Shown here: positions 28,099 to 36,141 of the stretch, piece after piece | Layout of the letters: every line of letters starts with the position of its first letter | Position numbering within the stretch: the first letter of the stretch is position 1 | Origin: Candidatus Nitrosocosmicus arcticus | Lineage (GTDB): Archaea; Thermoproteota; Nitrososphaeria; Nitrososphaerales; Nitrososphaeraceae | Direction of reading: 5' to 3' | Assembly: GCF_007826885.1 (NCBI RefSeq) | Contig: NZ_ML675587.1 | Span: 60,241-124,240 of the forward strand | Length of the DNA stretch: 64,000 nucleotides | The notes under the pieces: generated by a model | Seen by the model: only the letters and a program-made list of their open reading frames with translations | Databases searched by the model: none | Told to the model about the DNA's origin: nothing | Made by a program: the position numbers and the translations under genes

Positions 28099-28110
28099 CT
28101 TTATATACAA
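28099..28110 (+). promoter_or_regulatory. TATA box of cdvB
   Basis: CTTTATATACAA is a close match to the archaeal TATA consensus. It lies about 32-43 bp before the ATG at 28142, leaving a short leader that carries the purine run GGGAGAGG. Confidence 0.6.
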
Positions 28111-28141
28111 AATTTTACATTGGGAGAGGGTATAAAAGTAA

Positions 28142-28804
28142 ATGTCTTTCAGCAACAAATGGATCAAACCACAAAATGAGATAAGCAATGTAGGTATGAA
28201 ACTATTAGAGAATATAAAGCCCCCCTCACCATTAAAACCTAGAATAGAAGAGGCACAAAAGAGGCTGCATTCTCAGATCGCAAAACTGGAAAGCATGGCA
28301 GCTAAGATGGACGAGAAAGACCAGATCATATTTAAGAGGATTATTAGTGCGATGCAGAATCATGATAGTCAATATGCTAAAATCCTTTCTAACGAATTAT
28401 CACAAATCAGGAAAATGAATAAGATGATAACCTCCGCAAAATTGGCATTAGAACAAATTCAACTTCGATTAAATACTATTACCGAGCTAGGCGATGTCGT
28501 GGTTACTTTGAGTCCTGCAATGTCAGTGATAAAGAATATTCAGGGTGGATTGAATTCAATGATACCAGAAGCCGGGCAGTCGTTTGGAAAGATCACAGAT
28601 ATATTAAATGGTATCATGAATGATTCTGGACAGATACCAACAACGTCCGAGATTAATGGAAACACAAATACTGTAAGCGAAGATGCTATGAAAATAATAG
28701 AAGAAGCAAGTGCTATCGTAGAACAAAATATGAAGGACAAATTCCCTGATTTACCAAATACAGGATTAGATTCTAAAATCTCAGAAAGTAACTCGCTATA
28801 TTGA
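28142..28804 (+). CDS. cdvB: Cell division protein CdvB, ESCRT-III homologue
   Basis: Snf7-like protein that polymerises at the division site in Thaumarchaeota. Residues about 25-140 form the helical ESCRT-III core (basic alpha1, KPRIEEAQKRLHSQIAKLE, then alpha2 and alpha3). The tail (about 175-220) is Asn/Asp/Ser-rich, where MIM-type segments bind CdvC. The length of 220 residues is usual. cdvA and cdvC are not adjacent; thaumarchaeal cdv genes are often dispersed. Confidence 0.85.
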   Translation: MSFSNKWIKPQNEISNVGMKLLENIKPPSPLKPRIEEAQKRLHSQIAKLESMAAKMDEKDQIIFKRIISAMQNHDSQYAKILSNELSQIRKMNKMITSAKLALEQIQLRLNTITELGDVVVTLSPAMSVIKNIQGGLNSMIPEAGQSFGKITDILNGIMNDSGQIPTTSEINGNTNTVSEDAMKIIEEASAIVEQNMKDKFPDLPNTGLDSKISESNSLY

Positions 28805-28826
28805 CATAAGATAAACCATTACTATT

Positions 28827-29156
28827 TTAGGGTTCCACCTCGTCAATGATGGCATTCAGCCTCATTTTTATGCGGTAAATGGTAGGGTAGCTATAACCAC
28901 TTTCTCGATATTTTTTTATCATGATTTTCCAGTTTTTTAGCCTTACTTTAGCTTGTTTTTTTGTCAGTAGTGCGGTCTCCTTCTTGACCATGCTCTTGCG
29001 TCCTGGATTTAAGTAACCACCAACATTTGCCTGGTATCTATTATTTGCAAATCGAAGTCCAGATATTATAACATCAAGAGGTATTTTTTCGAAATAACTT
29101 CTGATCTCATTATAATCAGATTTTAATGCGCAAAATTCAATTCTGTATTTCTTCAT
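28827..29156 (-). CDS. Hypothetical basic protein, 109 aa
   Basis: A Lys/Arg/Tyr-rich protein without known motif. Segments such as GRKSMVKKETALLTKKQAKVR suggest nucleic-acid contact, but this is inference. It is convergent with cdvB. A 22-bp near-palindrome lies 22-43 bp upstream of its ATG and probably regulates it. Confidence 0.5.
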   Translation of the reverse strand: MKKYRIEFCALKSDYNEIRSYFEKIPLDVIISGLRFANNRYQANVGGYLNPGRKSMVKKETALLTKKQAKVRLKNWKIMIKKYRESGYSYPTIYRIKMRLNAIIDEVEP

Positions 29157-29177
29157 AAACCTTTAACCACGACTATA

Positions 29178-29199
29178 TTTCAAAATTCGAATTATGAAA
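29178..29199. promoter_or_regulatory. Near-perfect palindrome, copy 1
   Basis: The sequence runs TTTCAAAATTCG then AATTATGAAA; ten of eleven base pairs match across the centre at 29188/29189. It differs by one base from the palindrome at 34211-34236. It overlaps the expected promoter of the 109-residue gene. Confidence 0.45.
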
Positions 29200-29217
29200 C
29201 ATCAATAGATACCCTGC

Positions 29218-29781
29218 TTAGATAATGCGAAAACCGCAATAATTAATCCGATCGAGAAAGTCATTTATTTGAATCATCAATTGTGAAAATGGTTGTGTAA
29301 GCTCTTTTGTTCCAATTGACGCACTATTGATAACAAAATTTCTCAGGGGGAATGGGGTTACTACAGGGCAGTATGAGACTAACCATATATTATCGAGAGT
29401 TGGTTGTATTTTCAATAAATCGCTGACAGTATGCTCATATTCAACTTTATCTCCTTTAAGAAATTGAATAATTAGCACTTTATCCCCACCATTTTTTAAA
29501 CCGCGGGCACCCGGAACAAGAATGCTGACTTCAATTTTATTTATATTAATTTTCCTCTGTGACGGTGTTATAGTAATCGCAAGTAAATAATGCAGCAAAG
29601 CTTCAGCTAAGGAGATATAATCGGAAGGAGATAGATTCCTAGATCCTCTTGATTTAGCACATTTTTCAAATATTTGTTTAATTATGACCTCTGAATTCAG
29701 AATGTTATCTTTAATTTTTGTTTTGATAAAATCTACACCAAGTTGATCGATTTCGGAGTATAATAATTCCTTTACATCCAT
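29218..29781 (-). CDS. Hypothetical protein, 187 aa
   Basis: A soluble mixed alpha/beta protein that I cannot assign. The N-terminal half is helical (ELLYSEIDQLGVDFIKTKIK); the second half has strands (KVEYEHTVSDLL, NIWLVSYCPVVTPFPL). Upstream, 97 bp separate it divergently from bioA, so the two may share control. It may be lineage-specific. Confidence 0.5.
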   Translation of the reverse strand: MDVKELLYSEIDQLGVDFIKTKIKDNILNSEVIIKQIFEKCAKSRGSRNLSPSDYISLAEALLHYLLAITITPSQRKININKIEVSILVPGARGLKNGGDKVLIIQFLKGDKVEYEHTVSDLLKIQPTLDNIWLVSYCPVVTPFPLRNFVINSASIGTKELTQPFSQLMIQINDFLDRINYCGFRII

Positions 29782-29878
29782 TTAGGTTAGCATTTTACAT
29801 TAACTAACTATCACTATATATTTCAAGAATGGAAAGATAAAGAATTTATTAATCAACACAAGAATAGGTTATCTATAT

Positions 29879-31210
29879 TTGTCAAAAAGTGACAACATAT
29901 GGTATCCTTATACACAAATGCATGATTACACCAGATATCTCAAGAGGAGAGTTATCAGCTCGGGAAGAGATTTTTATTTTTATGATAATGATGGTAACAA
30001 ATACCTTGACGGAATTTCCAATATGTGGTGCAATGTTTGGGGATTTAATACCAATCGGATTACGATTGCAATGATCAACCAAATTAAACAAATTCCACAC
30101 TCCACTATTTTTGGATTAGGGAACGATAAATCAATCGAGCTTTCAAATGAATTCTTAAAATTGACAAAGGGCCTGAACAAAGTGTTTTTCACGGATAATG
30201 GTTCTTCTGCTATAGAAGCGGCTCTAAAAATTGCTTTACAATATTGGAGCAACCAAGGGAATAGGAAGAAAACTTCATTTTTGTCAGTTGCTGATGGTTA
30301 CCACGGTGATACTATTGGAGCAATGTCGGTAGGTTATGTTGACAAATACTTTAAGAGTTATAAAAAGTTGTTATTGAAATGTCATGTAATTCCGAGTCCT
30401 AAAAGGGTAACCCTAAATGGAATAGTTAATTTAGAAAAGTTAAATCTATTGTTAGAAAAGACAGAGAAGACAATTGAAAAAAATGCCGATAAAACTGCGG
30501 CACTAATAATGGAGAGCGGTGCTCAATTGGCTGGAGGGGTTAATATTTACCCAACTGATTATCAAAACAAAATAAAAGAGATGTGCAAAAGACATAACAT
30601 CTTGTTTATTTTAGATGAAATTGCAACTGGGTTTGGACGACTTGGAAATATGATAGAATATGTAGCCCAAGAAAGCGTTCCCGACATAGCATGTTTTGGG
30701 AAAGCAATCACCGGTGGTTATTTTCCGTTAGCCCTCACATTAACTTCCAAAAAAATATTCCAACAATTTTCAGGCACTTTAGGAGATCAAAAGCACCTAT
30801 TTCACGGTCACACTTATGCTGGACACCCTGTGGGTTGCACTGCTGTTATTGAAAATCTAAAAATGTACAAAGAAAATAATCTGCTGGGCAAGATAAGATC
30901 TAATAGCAAACAACTTAGGAAGAGGTTGCAAGATTTTCAATCCATTCCAATTGTACAAAATATCAGAGCGAAAGGATTATTAGCTGGATTTGAACTTGCA
31001 GTGAATGGTAAACCCATTACCATTGTGGACAAAATTCCCATTAACTATTTTGTTATGAGAGAATCACTCAAGAGGGGGGTCCTACTGAGGTCTCTAGGAG
31101 CTACAATGATAGTTATACCGCCTTTGGCAATAGACTCAGATTCTCTAAATAAAATAATGGATACTCAATTGGAGATTGTTTTAGATATTAACAAAAGAAA
31201 TGTTAGTTAG
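29879..31210 (+). CDS. bioA: Adenosylmethionine--8-amino-7-oxononanoate aminotransferase
   Basis: Converts KAPA to DAPA in biotin synthesis, with S-adenosylmethionine as amino donor. The N-terminal WYPYTQM-type signature is NIWYPYTQMHDY. LDEIATGFGRLG supplies the cofactor Asp, and CFGKAITGGYFPL holds the PLP lysine. Length is 443 residues. TTG start at 29879. bioB and bioF follow after an inserted serine recombinase gene. No bioD is present in the window. Confidence 0.94.
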   Translation: MSKSDNIWYPYTQMHDYTRYLKRRVISSGRDFYFYDNDGNKYLDGISNMWCNVWGFNTNRITIAMINQIKQIPHSTIFGLGNDKSIELSNEFLKLTKGLNKVFFTDNGSSAIEAALKIALQYWSNQGNRKKTSFLSVADGYHGDTIGAMSVGYVDKYFKSYKKLLLKCHVIPSPKRVTLNGIVNLEKLNLLLEKTEKTIEKNADKTAALIMESGAQLAGGVNIYPTDYQNKIKEMCKRHNILFILDEIATGFGRLGNMIEYVAQESVPDIACFGKAITGGYFPLALTLTSKKIFQQFSGTLGDQKHLFHGHTYAGHPVGCTAVIENLKMYKENNLLGKIRSNSKQLRKRLQDFQSIPIVQNIRAKGLLAGFELAVNGKPITIVDKIPINYFVMRESLKRGVLLRSLGATMIVIPPLAIDSDSLNKIMDTQLEIVLDINKRNVS

Positions 31211-31803
31211 TGGGCAAGCCTTCTTAAATTTTTATACAGTGTTGCTTTAGAAACTCCTAATTCCTTCGCGATTCTTAATTTAGATTTACTTTGAGAAAGG
31301 TGACTAATTAAGTCAGAAGTATTCAATTCTTTTTTTGGCCTTCCTATATGTTTTCCCACCGATTTAGCTCTGATAATGCCGTCTTTAGTTCTTTGAACTA
31401 ATAGCTCTCTTTCGCGTTCTGCGACCCATGTTAAAATGCCCAGCATAAGCTTTCTGATGCTTGGTTCAGTTGTTTGAAGAAAAGTCTCCCTGGGAGAGCA
31501 TGAGATTAAGGGGGAATACTGTTCAATAGCCTTAATAGCTTCCAAGGTATCCCAGAAAGTACGACCTACCCTTGAAAGTTCGTAGACCAAAACTGCATCG
31601 ACAGATTCTAATGCTACCATTTTTAATAGCTCTTGGAATCCCTTTCGGCCAATTGCCGCTGTTTTTCCGCTAATTGAAGAGTCTTCGAAATAATCCAATA
31701 TCTGAAAATCATGTGACTGAGCCCAACCTTGCATTGCTATTTTCTGATTCAATACAGTTTGTTCTTCCGTACTTACTCGTAAGTAAGCAAACGCATATTT
31801 CAT
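31207..31803 (-). CDS. Serine recombinase (resolvase/invertase family)
   Basis: The N-terminal catalytic domain has YLRVSTEEQ with nucleophile Ser11, plus VYELSRVGRT and the long E helix. A C-terminal helix-turn-helix follows (RIAKELGVSKATLYKNLRRL, about residues 172-194). The 198-residue length fits small resolvase/invertases. It is oriented against bioA and overlaps its stop by 4 bp. It sits inside the biotin cluster and could be a domesticated or mobile recombinase. Composition is close to its neighbours. Confidence 0.9.
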   Translation of the reverse strand: MKYAFAYLRVSTEEQTVLNQKIAMQGWAQSHDFQILDYFEDSSISGKTAAIGRKGFQELLKMVALESVDAVLVYELSRVGRTFWDTLEAIKAIEQYSPLISCSPRETFLQTTEPSIRKLMLGILTWVAERERELLVQRTKDGIIRAKSVGKHIGRPKKELNTSDLISHLSQSKSKLRIAKELGVSKATLYKNLRRLAH

Positions 31804-31904
31804 AAAGACGATACAAAATTGAGGGTAAAAAAAAGGTAGTCAAATTAATACGAGCAAGTATTAAAAAAAGTTTGAACAAAAACCCAAAAGACTAGAGTAA
31901 AATA

Positions 31905-31940
31905 ACCGGTCTGGTTCTAAGACGGTATGAAAACCGGTCC
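31905..31940. repeat. Inverted-repeat cluster upstream of the recombinase
   Basis: ACCGGTCT (31905-31912) can pair with AGACGGT (31920-31926) with one bulged G. ACCGGTCC recurs at 31933-31940, followed by six T. It lies 100-140 bp upstream of the recombinase start and 110-150 bp before bioB. It could be a recombination site or an operator for bioB. Confidence 0.4.
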
Positions 31941-31946
31941 TTTTTT

Positions 31947-31979
31947 AGACGAATCTTCATTATTACAATTCAGACGAAT
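31947..31979. repeat. Direct repeats AGACGAAT, 25 bp apart
   Basis: AGACGAAT occurs at 31947-31954 and 31972-31979. The spacing suits paired protein binding on nearly the same helix face; function is inferred. Confidence 0.3.
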
Positions 31980-32052
31980 TCCGCTTTTGGCAAACCTTAT
32001 GGTATTCTAAAATACTAATATAAGGAAGTTATTAGAGAAAAAGAATTATCAA

Positions 32053-33033
32053 ATGAGCAATTTGACTAAGGACTTTATTTATGAAAAAATGTTTAACGTT
32101 TTATCAGATAAACCAATTAATTTCCAGGATGCAATGAAATTAATTAATTCGACTGATCTTGACCTCCTTGCTGATTGTGCAAATCAAATTACCGTGAAAT
32201 TTGGGGGCGACAAAGTTGATGTTGAAACCCTAATTAATGCAAAATCTGGCAGATGCCCAGAAGATTGTTCTTTTTGCTCTCAATCGACGTTTAATACCAC
32301 CAAAATCGAAAAATATCCCCTATTGACGCCGGAGATGATTTTAGGACAAGCTGAATCAGCAAAGGAAAATGGGGCAAATAGTTTTTGTATAGTTTGTGCT
32401 TACCGGGCTCCCCCAGAACAGGATTTTGTTCAAATATGCAATACTATAAAGTTAATAAAAGAAAGGCTGGACATGGATGTTAACACCTCTTTGGGTTTTA
32501 TGACTAGAGATAGGGCCCAAATTTTAAAGAGAATAGGAGTTAAAAGATATAATCATAATTTAGAAACGGCGAAAAGTTTGTTTGATCAGATTTGTACTAC
32601 CCATTCCTACGAAGATAGAATTAACACTGCCAAAATAGTTAAAGAAGTGGGATTAGAGTTGTGTAGTGGTGGAATTATCGGTATGGGAGAATCCGTTGAA
32701 CAGAGAGTAGAGTTAGGTTTTGCTTTACAATCATTGAATCCTGACGAAGTCCCTATAAACATGTTAATAGGTAGAGAAGGCACTCCACTCTATAACAAGT
32801 ATTCACTGACCGAAGAGGAAATAATTAGGACAATTGCAACATTCCGCTTTCTCATGCCTAGAACCATTTTAAAAATTGCAGGAGGGAGAGAAGTTCATTT
32901 AAAAAAGAATGATAAGAAAGTACTAAAGGCAGGTGCTAATGGAATTATTAGTGGGGGATACTTGACTACAAAAGGAAATAAACCTCTTGATGACATTAGA
33001 ATGCTAAAAGAGATTGGGCTTAAACAAAAGTAA
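32053..33033 (+). CDS. bioB: Biotin synthase
   Basis: Radical-SAM enzyme that inserts sulfur into dethiobiotin. The cluster-binding CxxxCxxC is GRCPEDCSFC (Cys about 68, 72 and 75). Other family motifs are CSGGIIGMGE and PINMLIGREGTPL. The length of 326 residues is normal. The 3' end overlaps bioF by 20 bp, suggesting coupling. Confidence 0.95.
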   Translation: MSNLTKDFIYEKMFNVLSDKPINFQDAMKLINSTDLDLLADCANQITVKFGGDKVDVETLINAKSGRCPEDCSFCSQSTFNTTKIEKYPLLTPEMILGQAESAKENGANSFCIVCAYRAPPEQDFVQICNTIKLIKERLDMDVNTSLGFMTRDRAQILKRIGVKRYNHNLETAKSLFDQICTTHSYEDRINTAKIVKEVGLELCSGGIIGMGESVEQRVELGFALQSLNPDEVPINMLIGREGTPLYNKYSLTEEEIIRTIATFRFLMPRTILKIAGGREVHLKKNDKKVLKAGANGIISGGYLTTKGNKPLDDIRMLKEIGLKQK

Positions 33034-34195
33034 TTCACTTTATTTTCAAAACAAGTTACGAGAATTAAGAAAGGAACATCTTTATAGAGAGCTTCGAACT
33101 GTTGAAGATATCTCAGAGTCAGGAAAAGGAGATCATGAGTCTTCTGTATTGAATTTTTCATCAAATGACTATCTAGGTTTATCTAGGAACAAATTTTTGG
33201 TTAAGAAGTTACAGAATCTACATATTTCAAGAATTTCACAATGTAGCTCGAGATTAATTAGCGGAAATACAGAAAGCATAGAAGACCTAGAGAAAGCTCT
33301 TTCAAAGCATAGGAAGACTGCCTCATCATTGCTCTATCCAACAGGATTTATGGCAAATTTAGGAGTCCTAGGATCTATCTCCGATAAGGAAACTATCATT
33401 TTTAGCGATGAATTAAATCATGCGAGCATAATAGATGGCTGCAAGTTGTCTCCCAGTAAAATTCAGCGATTCCCTCACAACGATACGATTGAATTAGAAA
33501 AGACTGTAAAAAATTACGATGACAAAAGAAAAATAATAATAACTGAAGGAATTTTTAGCATGGACGGCGATATGGCGGACTTAAGGGAAATTGCGAGGGT
33601 ATCAGCCGAAAATAATTGCATACTCATAGTTGACGACTCACATGGAGATTTTATTATTGGTAACAATAGGTTAAAGGATTTTGGGGGAACTCCGAGTTAT
33701 TTTGGAGTTAACAGAAGAGTAGACATTCATATTAGTAGTCTGAGTAAAGGACTCGGGTGTTTTGGAGGCTATGTTAGCTGTTCGAAGTTGGTAAAAGAAT
33801 ATTTAGTTAACAAATCCAGACCTTTTATCTTCACTTCTGCTCTTCCAGATTATTTGGCCGAAATAGCTATGATGTCAATGCAATTAGCAACGAGAGGGAA
33901 CCTCCAGACTAAATTGTACAGAAATATCGAGCATTTTAATAAAATAGCTAATGAACAAAAAATTAACAGTCGAAAAATCGAAAATAGCCCTATTATTCCG
34001 CTGTTAATCGGGTCTGAAAAAAAAGCTTTAGCAGTTTCGAAGGAATTATTAAAACAAGATTTCTTCGTTCAAGCTATAAGATATCCTACTGTCAAAAGAA
34101 ACGAAGCGCGCTTAAGAATATCGCTAAGTTCGGATCATAGCCAAGGCCAGATCTCTGAACTATTAAATCATATTTCCAAATTTCTAAGAAATTAA
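33014..34195 (+). CDS. bioF: 8-amino-7-oxononanoate synthase
   Basis: PLP enzyme joining pimeloyl thioester and L-alanine to KAPA. Motifs are NFSSNDYLGLS, SSRLISGNTE and the PLP-lysine region HISSLSKGLGCFGGY. Length is 393 residues. The predicted TTG start at 33014 lies inside bioB; a slightly later start cannot be excluded. Confidence 0.94.
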   Translation: MGLNKSNSLYFQNKLRELRKEHLYRELRTVEDISESGKGDHESSVLNFSSNDYLGLSRNKFLVKKLQNLHISRISQCSSRLISGNTESIEDLEKALSKHRKTASSLLYPTGFMANLGVLGSISDKETIIFSDELNHASIIDGCKLSPSKIQRFPHNDTIELEKTVKNYDDKRKIIITEGIFSMDGDMADLREIARVSAENNCILIVDDSHGDFIIGNNRLKDFGGTPSYFGVNRRVDIHISSLSKGLGCFGGYVSCSKLVKEYLVNKSRPFIFTSALPDYLAEIAMMSMQLATRGNLQTKLYRNIEHFNKIANEQKINSRKIENSPIIPLLIGSEKKALAVSKELLKQDFFVQAIRYPTVKRNEARLRISLSSDHSQGQISELLNHISKFLRN

Positions 34196-34210
34196 TCCTT
34201 TTTTCAATAT

Positions 34211-34236
34211 TATTTCATAATTCGAATTATGAAATA
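34211..34236. promoter_or_regulatory. Perfect 26-bp palindrome, copy 2
   Basis: TATTTCATAATTC is followed by its exact complement, centred at 34223/34224. It lies 15 bp after the bioF stop. The central 22 bp match the site at 29178-29199 with one difference. It could be a dimeric regulator site or a stem-loop at the end of the bio transcript. Confidence 0.5.
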
Positions 34237-34260
34237 TTCTTTTTTCTGTTAGCTGGTTAT

Positions 34261-34353
34261 ATTATTATTATAGTAATAACACTATTATTATAGTAATAAC
34301 ACTATTATTATAGTAATAACACTATTATTATAGTAATAACACTATTATTATAG
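34261..34353. repeat. 20-bp tandem repeat, about 4.7 copies
   Basis: Unit ACTATTATTATAGTAATAAC repeated at 34261 (first base differing), 34281, 34301 and 34321, with a partial copy at 34341-34353. Each unit holds arms TTATTA and TAATAA. Copy number is likely variable. Confidence 0.9.
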
Positions 34354-34391
34354 GGGGCCTTCATATCTAAATAATCGATGTATAGTATAAA

Positions 34392-34431
34392 TTCCTATTA
34401 CCAGTAACCTTTTTCAAGAGGACAATAGGAA
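34392..34431. repeat. Inverted repeat before the nucleotidyltransferase gene
   Basis: TTCCTATT (34392-34399) and AATAGGAA (34424-34431) are perfect complements with a 24-nt spacer. They precede an AT-rich promoter-like run (34432-34446). Confidence 0.35.
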
Positions 34432-34465
34432 AAAATATATTTTAAGTCAAAACAGTTAATTTGTT

Positions 34466-35155
34466 TTGAAAGGAGTAATATTAGCGGGGGGATTTGGTAA
34501 AAGGCTTAAACCGATCACAGATAACCGCCCGAAACCGATGATAGAAATTCTAGGTAAGCCCATTATAGAGTGGCAAATAAAGCTATTGTCTAAAAATAAC
34601 ATAACCGAAATTATCATTTGTGTTGGCTATTTGAAGGAGCAAATCATAAATCATATTGCGAGTGGAAACAAGTTCAAGGTCAAAGTTGCCTATATGGTAG
34701 AAGAGGAACCACTAGGTACCGGCGGGGCTCTGAAAAACACACAATCTCTTCTAAAGGATGAAAAAAATGGCTTCTTTATGATCAATGGCGATATATTAAC
34801 CAACATAGATTTTAATATTCTATCTCACAAGAACGATTACAACTCTATAGCAGTAGTTCCGTTAAAAAGCCCTTTTGGGATTGTGGATTTTAATGACCAG
34901 CAATTTGTGACGGGGTTCAAAGAAAAACCAAATATAATCGATAAATGGATCAACGCGGGTATTTATTTTTTTAACCAAGAAATTTTCGACTTCCTACCCG
35001 ATAAAGGAAACATTGAAACAACAGCACTGCCTGCCATGGCAAACGAACAAAAATTAAAAGCAAAGAAATTTGAGAAATCATTCTGGAAATCAATTGATTC
35101 CCATAAAGATATCGAAGAATCATCCAAAGAGATGTCCAGGATAAATTCCAAATAA
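34466..35155 (+). CDS. Sugar-phosphate nucleotidyltransferase
   Basis: Transfers NMP to a sugar 1-phosphate, giving NDP-sugar for glycan or lipid synthesis. The N-terminal signature is LAGGFGKRLKPITDNRPKPM, and GTGGAL and MINGDIL follow. At 229 residues it has only the catalytic domain, like mannose-1-phosphate guanylyltransferase-type proteins. The start is TTG. It starts a four-gene run with 2-bp or overlapping junctions. Confidence 0.88.
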   Translation: MKGVILAGGFGKRLKPITDNRPKPMIEILGKPIIEWQIKLLSKNNITEIIICVGYLKEQIINHIASGNKFKVKVAYMVEEEPLGTGGALKNTQSLLKDEKNGFFMINGDILTNIDFNILSHKNDYNSIAVVPLKSPFGIVDFNDQQFVTGFKEKPNIIDKWINAGIYFFNQEIFDFLPDKGNIETTALPAMANEQKLKAKKFEKSFWKSIDSHKDIEESSKEMSRINSK

Positions 35156-35157
35156 AC

Positions 35158-36141
35158 ATGAAGGAAAAAATAGGATTTAGTATTGGATCATTATTGAATT
35201 CAAAGGAGATCCTCGAATTTGCTACTATAGTGGACAAAAATGAAAGTATTCATTCCGTCTGGGCCCCAGAGTCCTGGGGAAAGGAGGTTTTTTCTACCCT
35301 TGGAGCTATTTCCCAAGTTACAAACAGAATAAAAATAGGAACATCTATTGTAAACATCTATTCTAGAACCCCGGCCACGATTGGTATGGGTGGCATTACA
35401 TTGGATAACCTATCAAATAACCGAGCCATTTTAGGCCTTGGCACAAGCACTTCCATCTTAGTGGAGAACCTTCATGGAATCAAATTTGAAAAACCATTAA
35501 TCAGAATGAAAGAATATGTTCAATCGATAAAACTGTTGTTAAAATCGAAAAAAGTTAACTATCATGGACAAACTGTAAATATTAAAAATTTTAAGCTGCT
35601 TGAACACTCTAGGGAAGATATCCCTATCTATGTTGCAGCCGTAAATTCAGGAATGATTGGGGTTGCAAAAAAGTATGCAGATGGAGTAATCTTCTACCTA
35701 AAGCCAAAAGATGAGTTAGAGGTGGTGATTGAGAACATCAATTTTGAAAATCAAAATCAAAAGTTCCTGAAAGCCCTTGTAATTATCACCTCCGTTTCAA
35801 ATAAAGATCCTACAAAGGCTACTCTCAGAGCTGCCAAGACTTTGGCTTTTTATATATCTGTGGGCAGAATTTACTATGATTCATTGATTAAAACAAAATA
35901 CAAGACAGTAGTTGAAAAAATCTATAATGATTACTACAAATATGGACTTCAACAGTCAATTAGAAATATTCCCGATGAGATGCTTAATGACTTTGTCATA
36001 GCAGGTTCTATAAATGATTGCAATAGTCAGATTAAAAGGTTTAAAAAAATAGGTGTCGATTTACCAATACTACAAATTAATCCTGTAAAGGATGATAACG
36101 GCAATCTGAATTACAAGGAATTTACAGATTTATGGAAATAG
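35158..36141 (+). CDS. LLM-class F420-dependent oxidoreductase
   Basis: Luciferase-like (alpha/beta)8 protein of the methylene-tetrahydromethanopterin reductase type. Family features: SVWAPESWGKEVFSTLGAIS, KIGTSIVNIYSRTPA and GRAILGLGTS-like (RAILGLGTSTSILVENLHG). It probably uses coenzyme F420, which Thaumarchaeota make. The substrate is unknown. It overlaps the thiolase gene by 10 bp. Confidence 0.85.
   Translation: MKEKIGFSIGSLLNSKEILEFATIVDKNESIHSVWAPESWGKEVFSTLGAISQVTNRIKIGTSIVNIYSRTPATIGMGGITLDNLSNNRAILGLGTSTSILVENLHGIKFEKPLIRMKEYVQSIKLLLKSKKVNYHGQTVNIKNFKLLEHSREDIPIYVAAVNSGMIGVAKKYADGVIFYLKPKDELEVVIENINFENQNQKFLKALVIITSVSNKDPTKATLRAAKTLAFYISVGRIYYDSLIKTKYKTVVEKIYNDYYKYGLQQSIRNIPDEMLNDFVIAGSINDCNSQIKRFKKIGVDLPILQINPVKDDNGNLNYKEFTDLWK

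Noticed and set aside
29889..30252. Several frames on both strands within bioA
   Set aside because: They overlap a gene with clear aminotransferase motifs and have none of their own.
34211..34353. CRISPR array
   Set aside because: The 20-bp repeats are contiguous with no spacers, and no cas gene is present.
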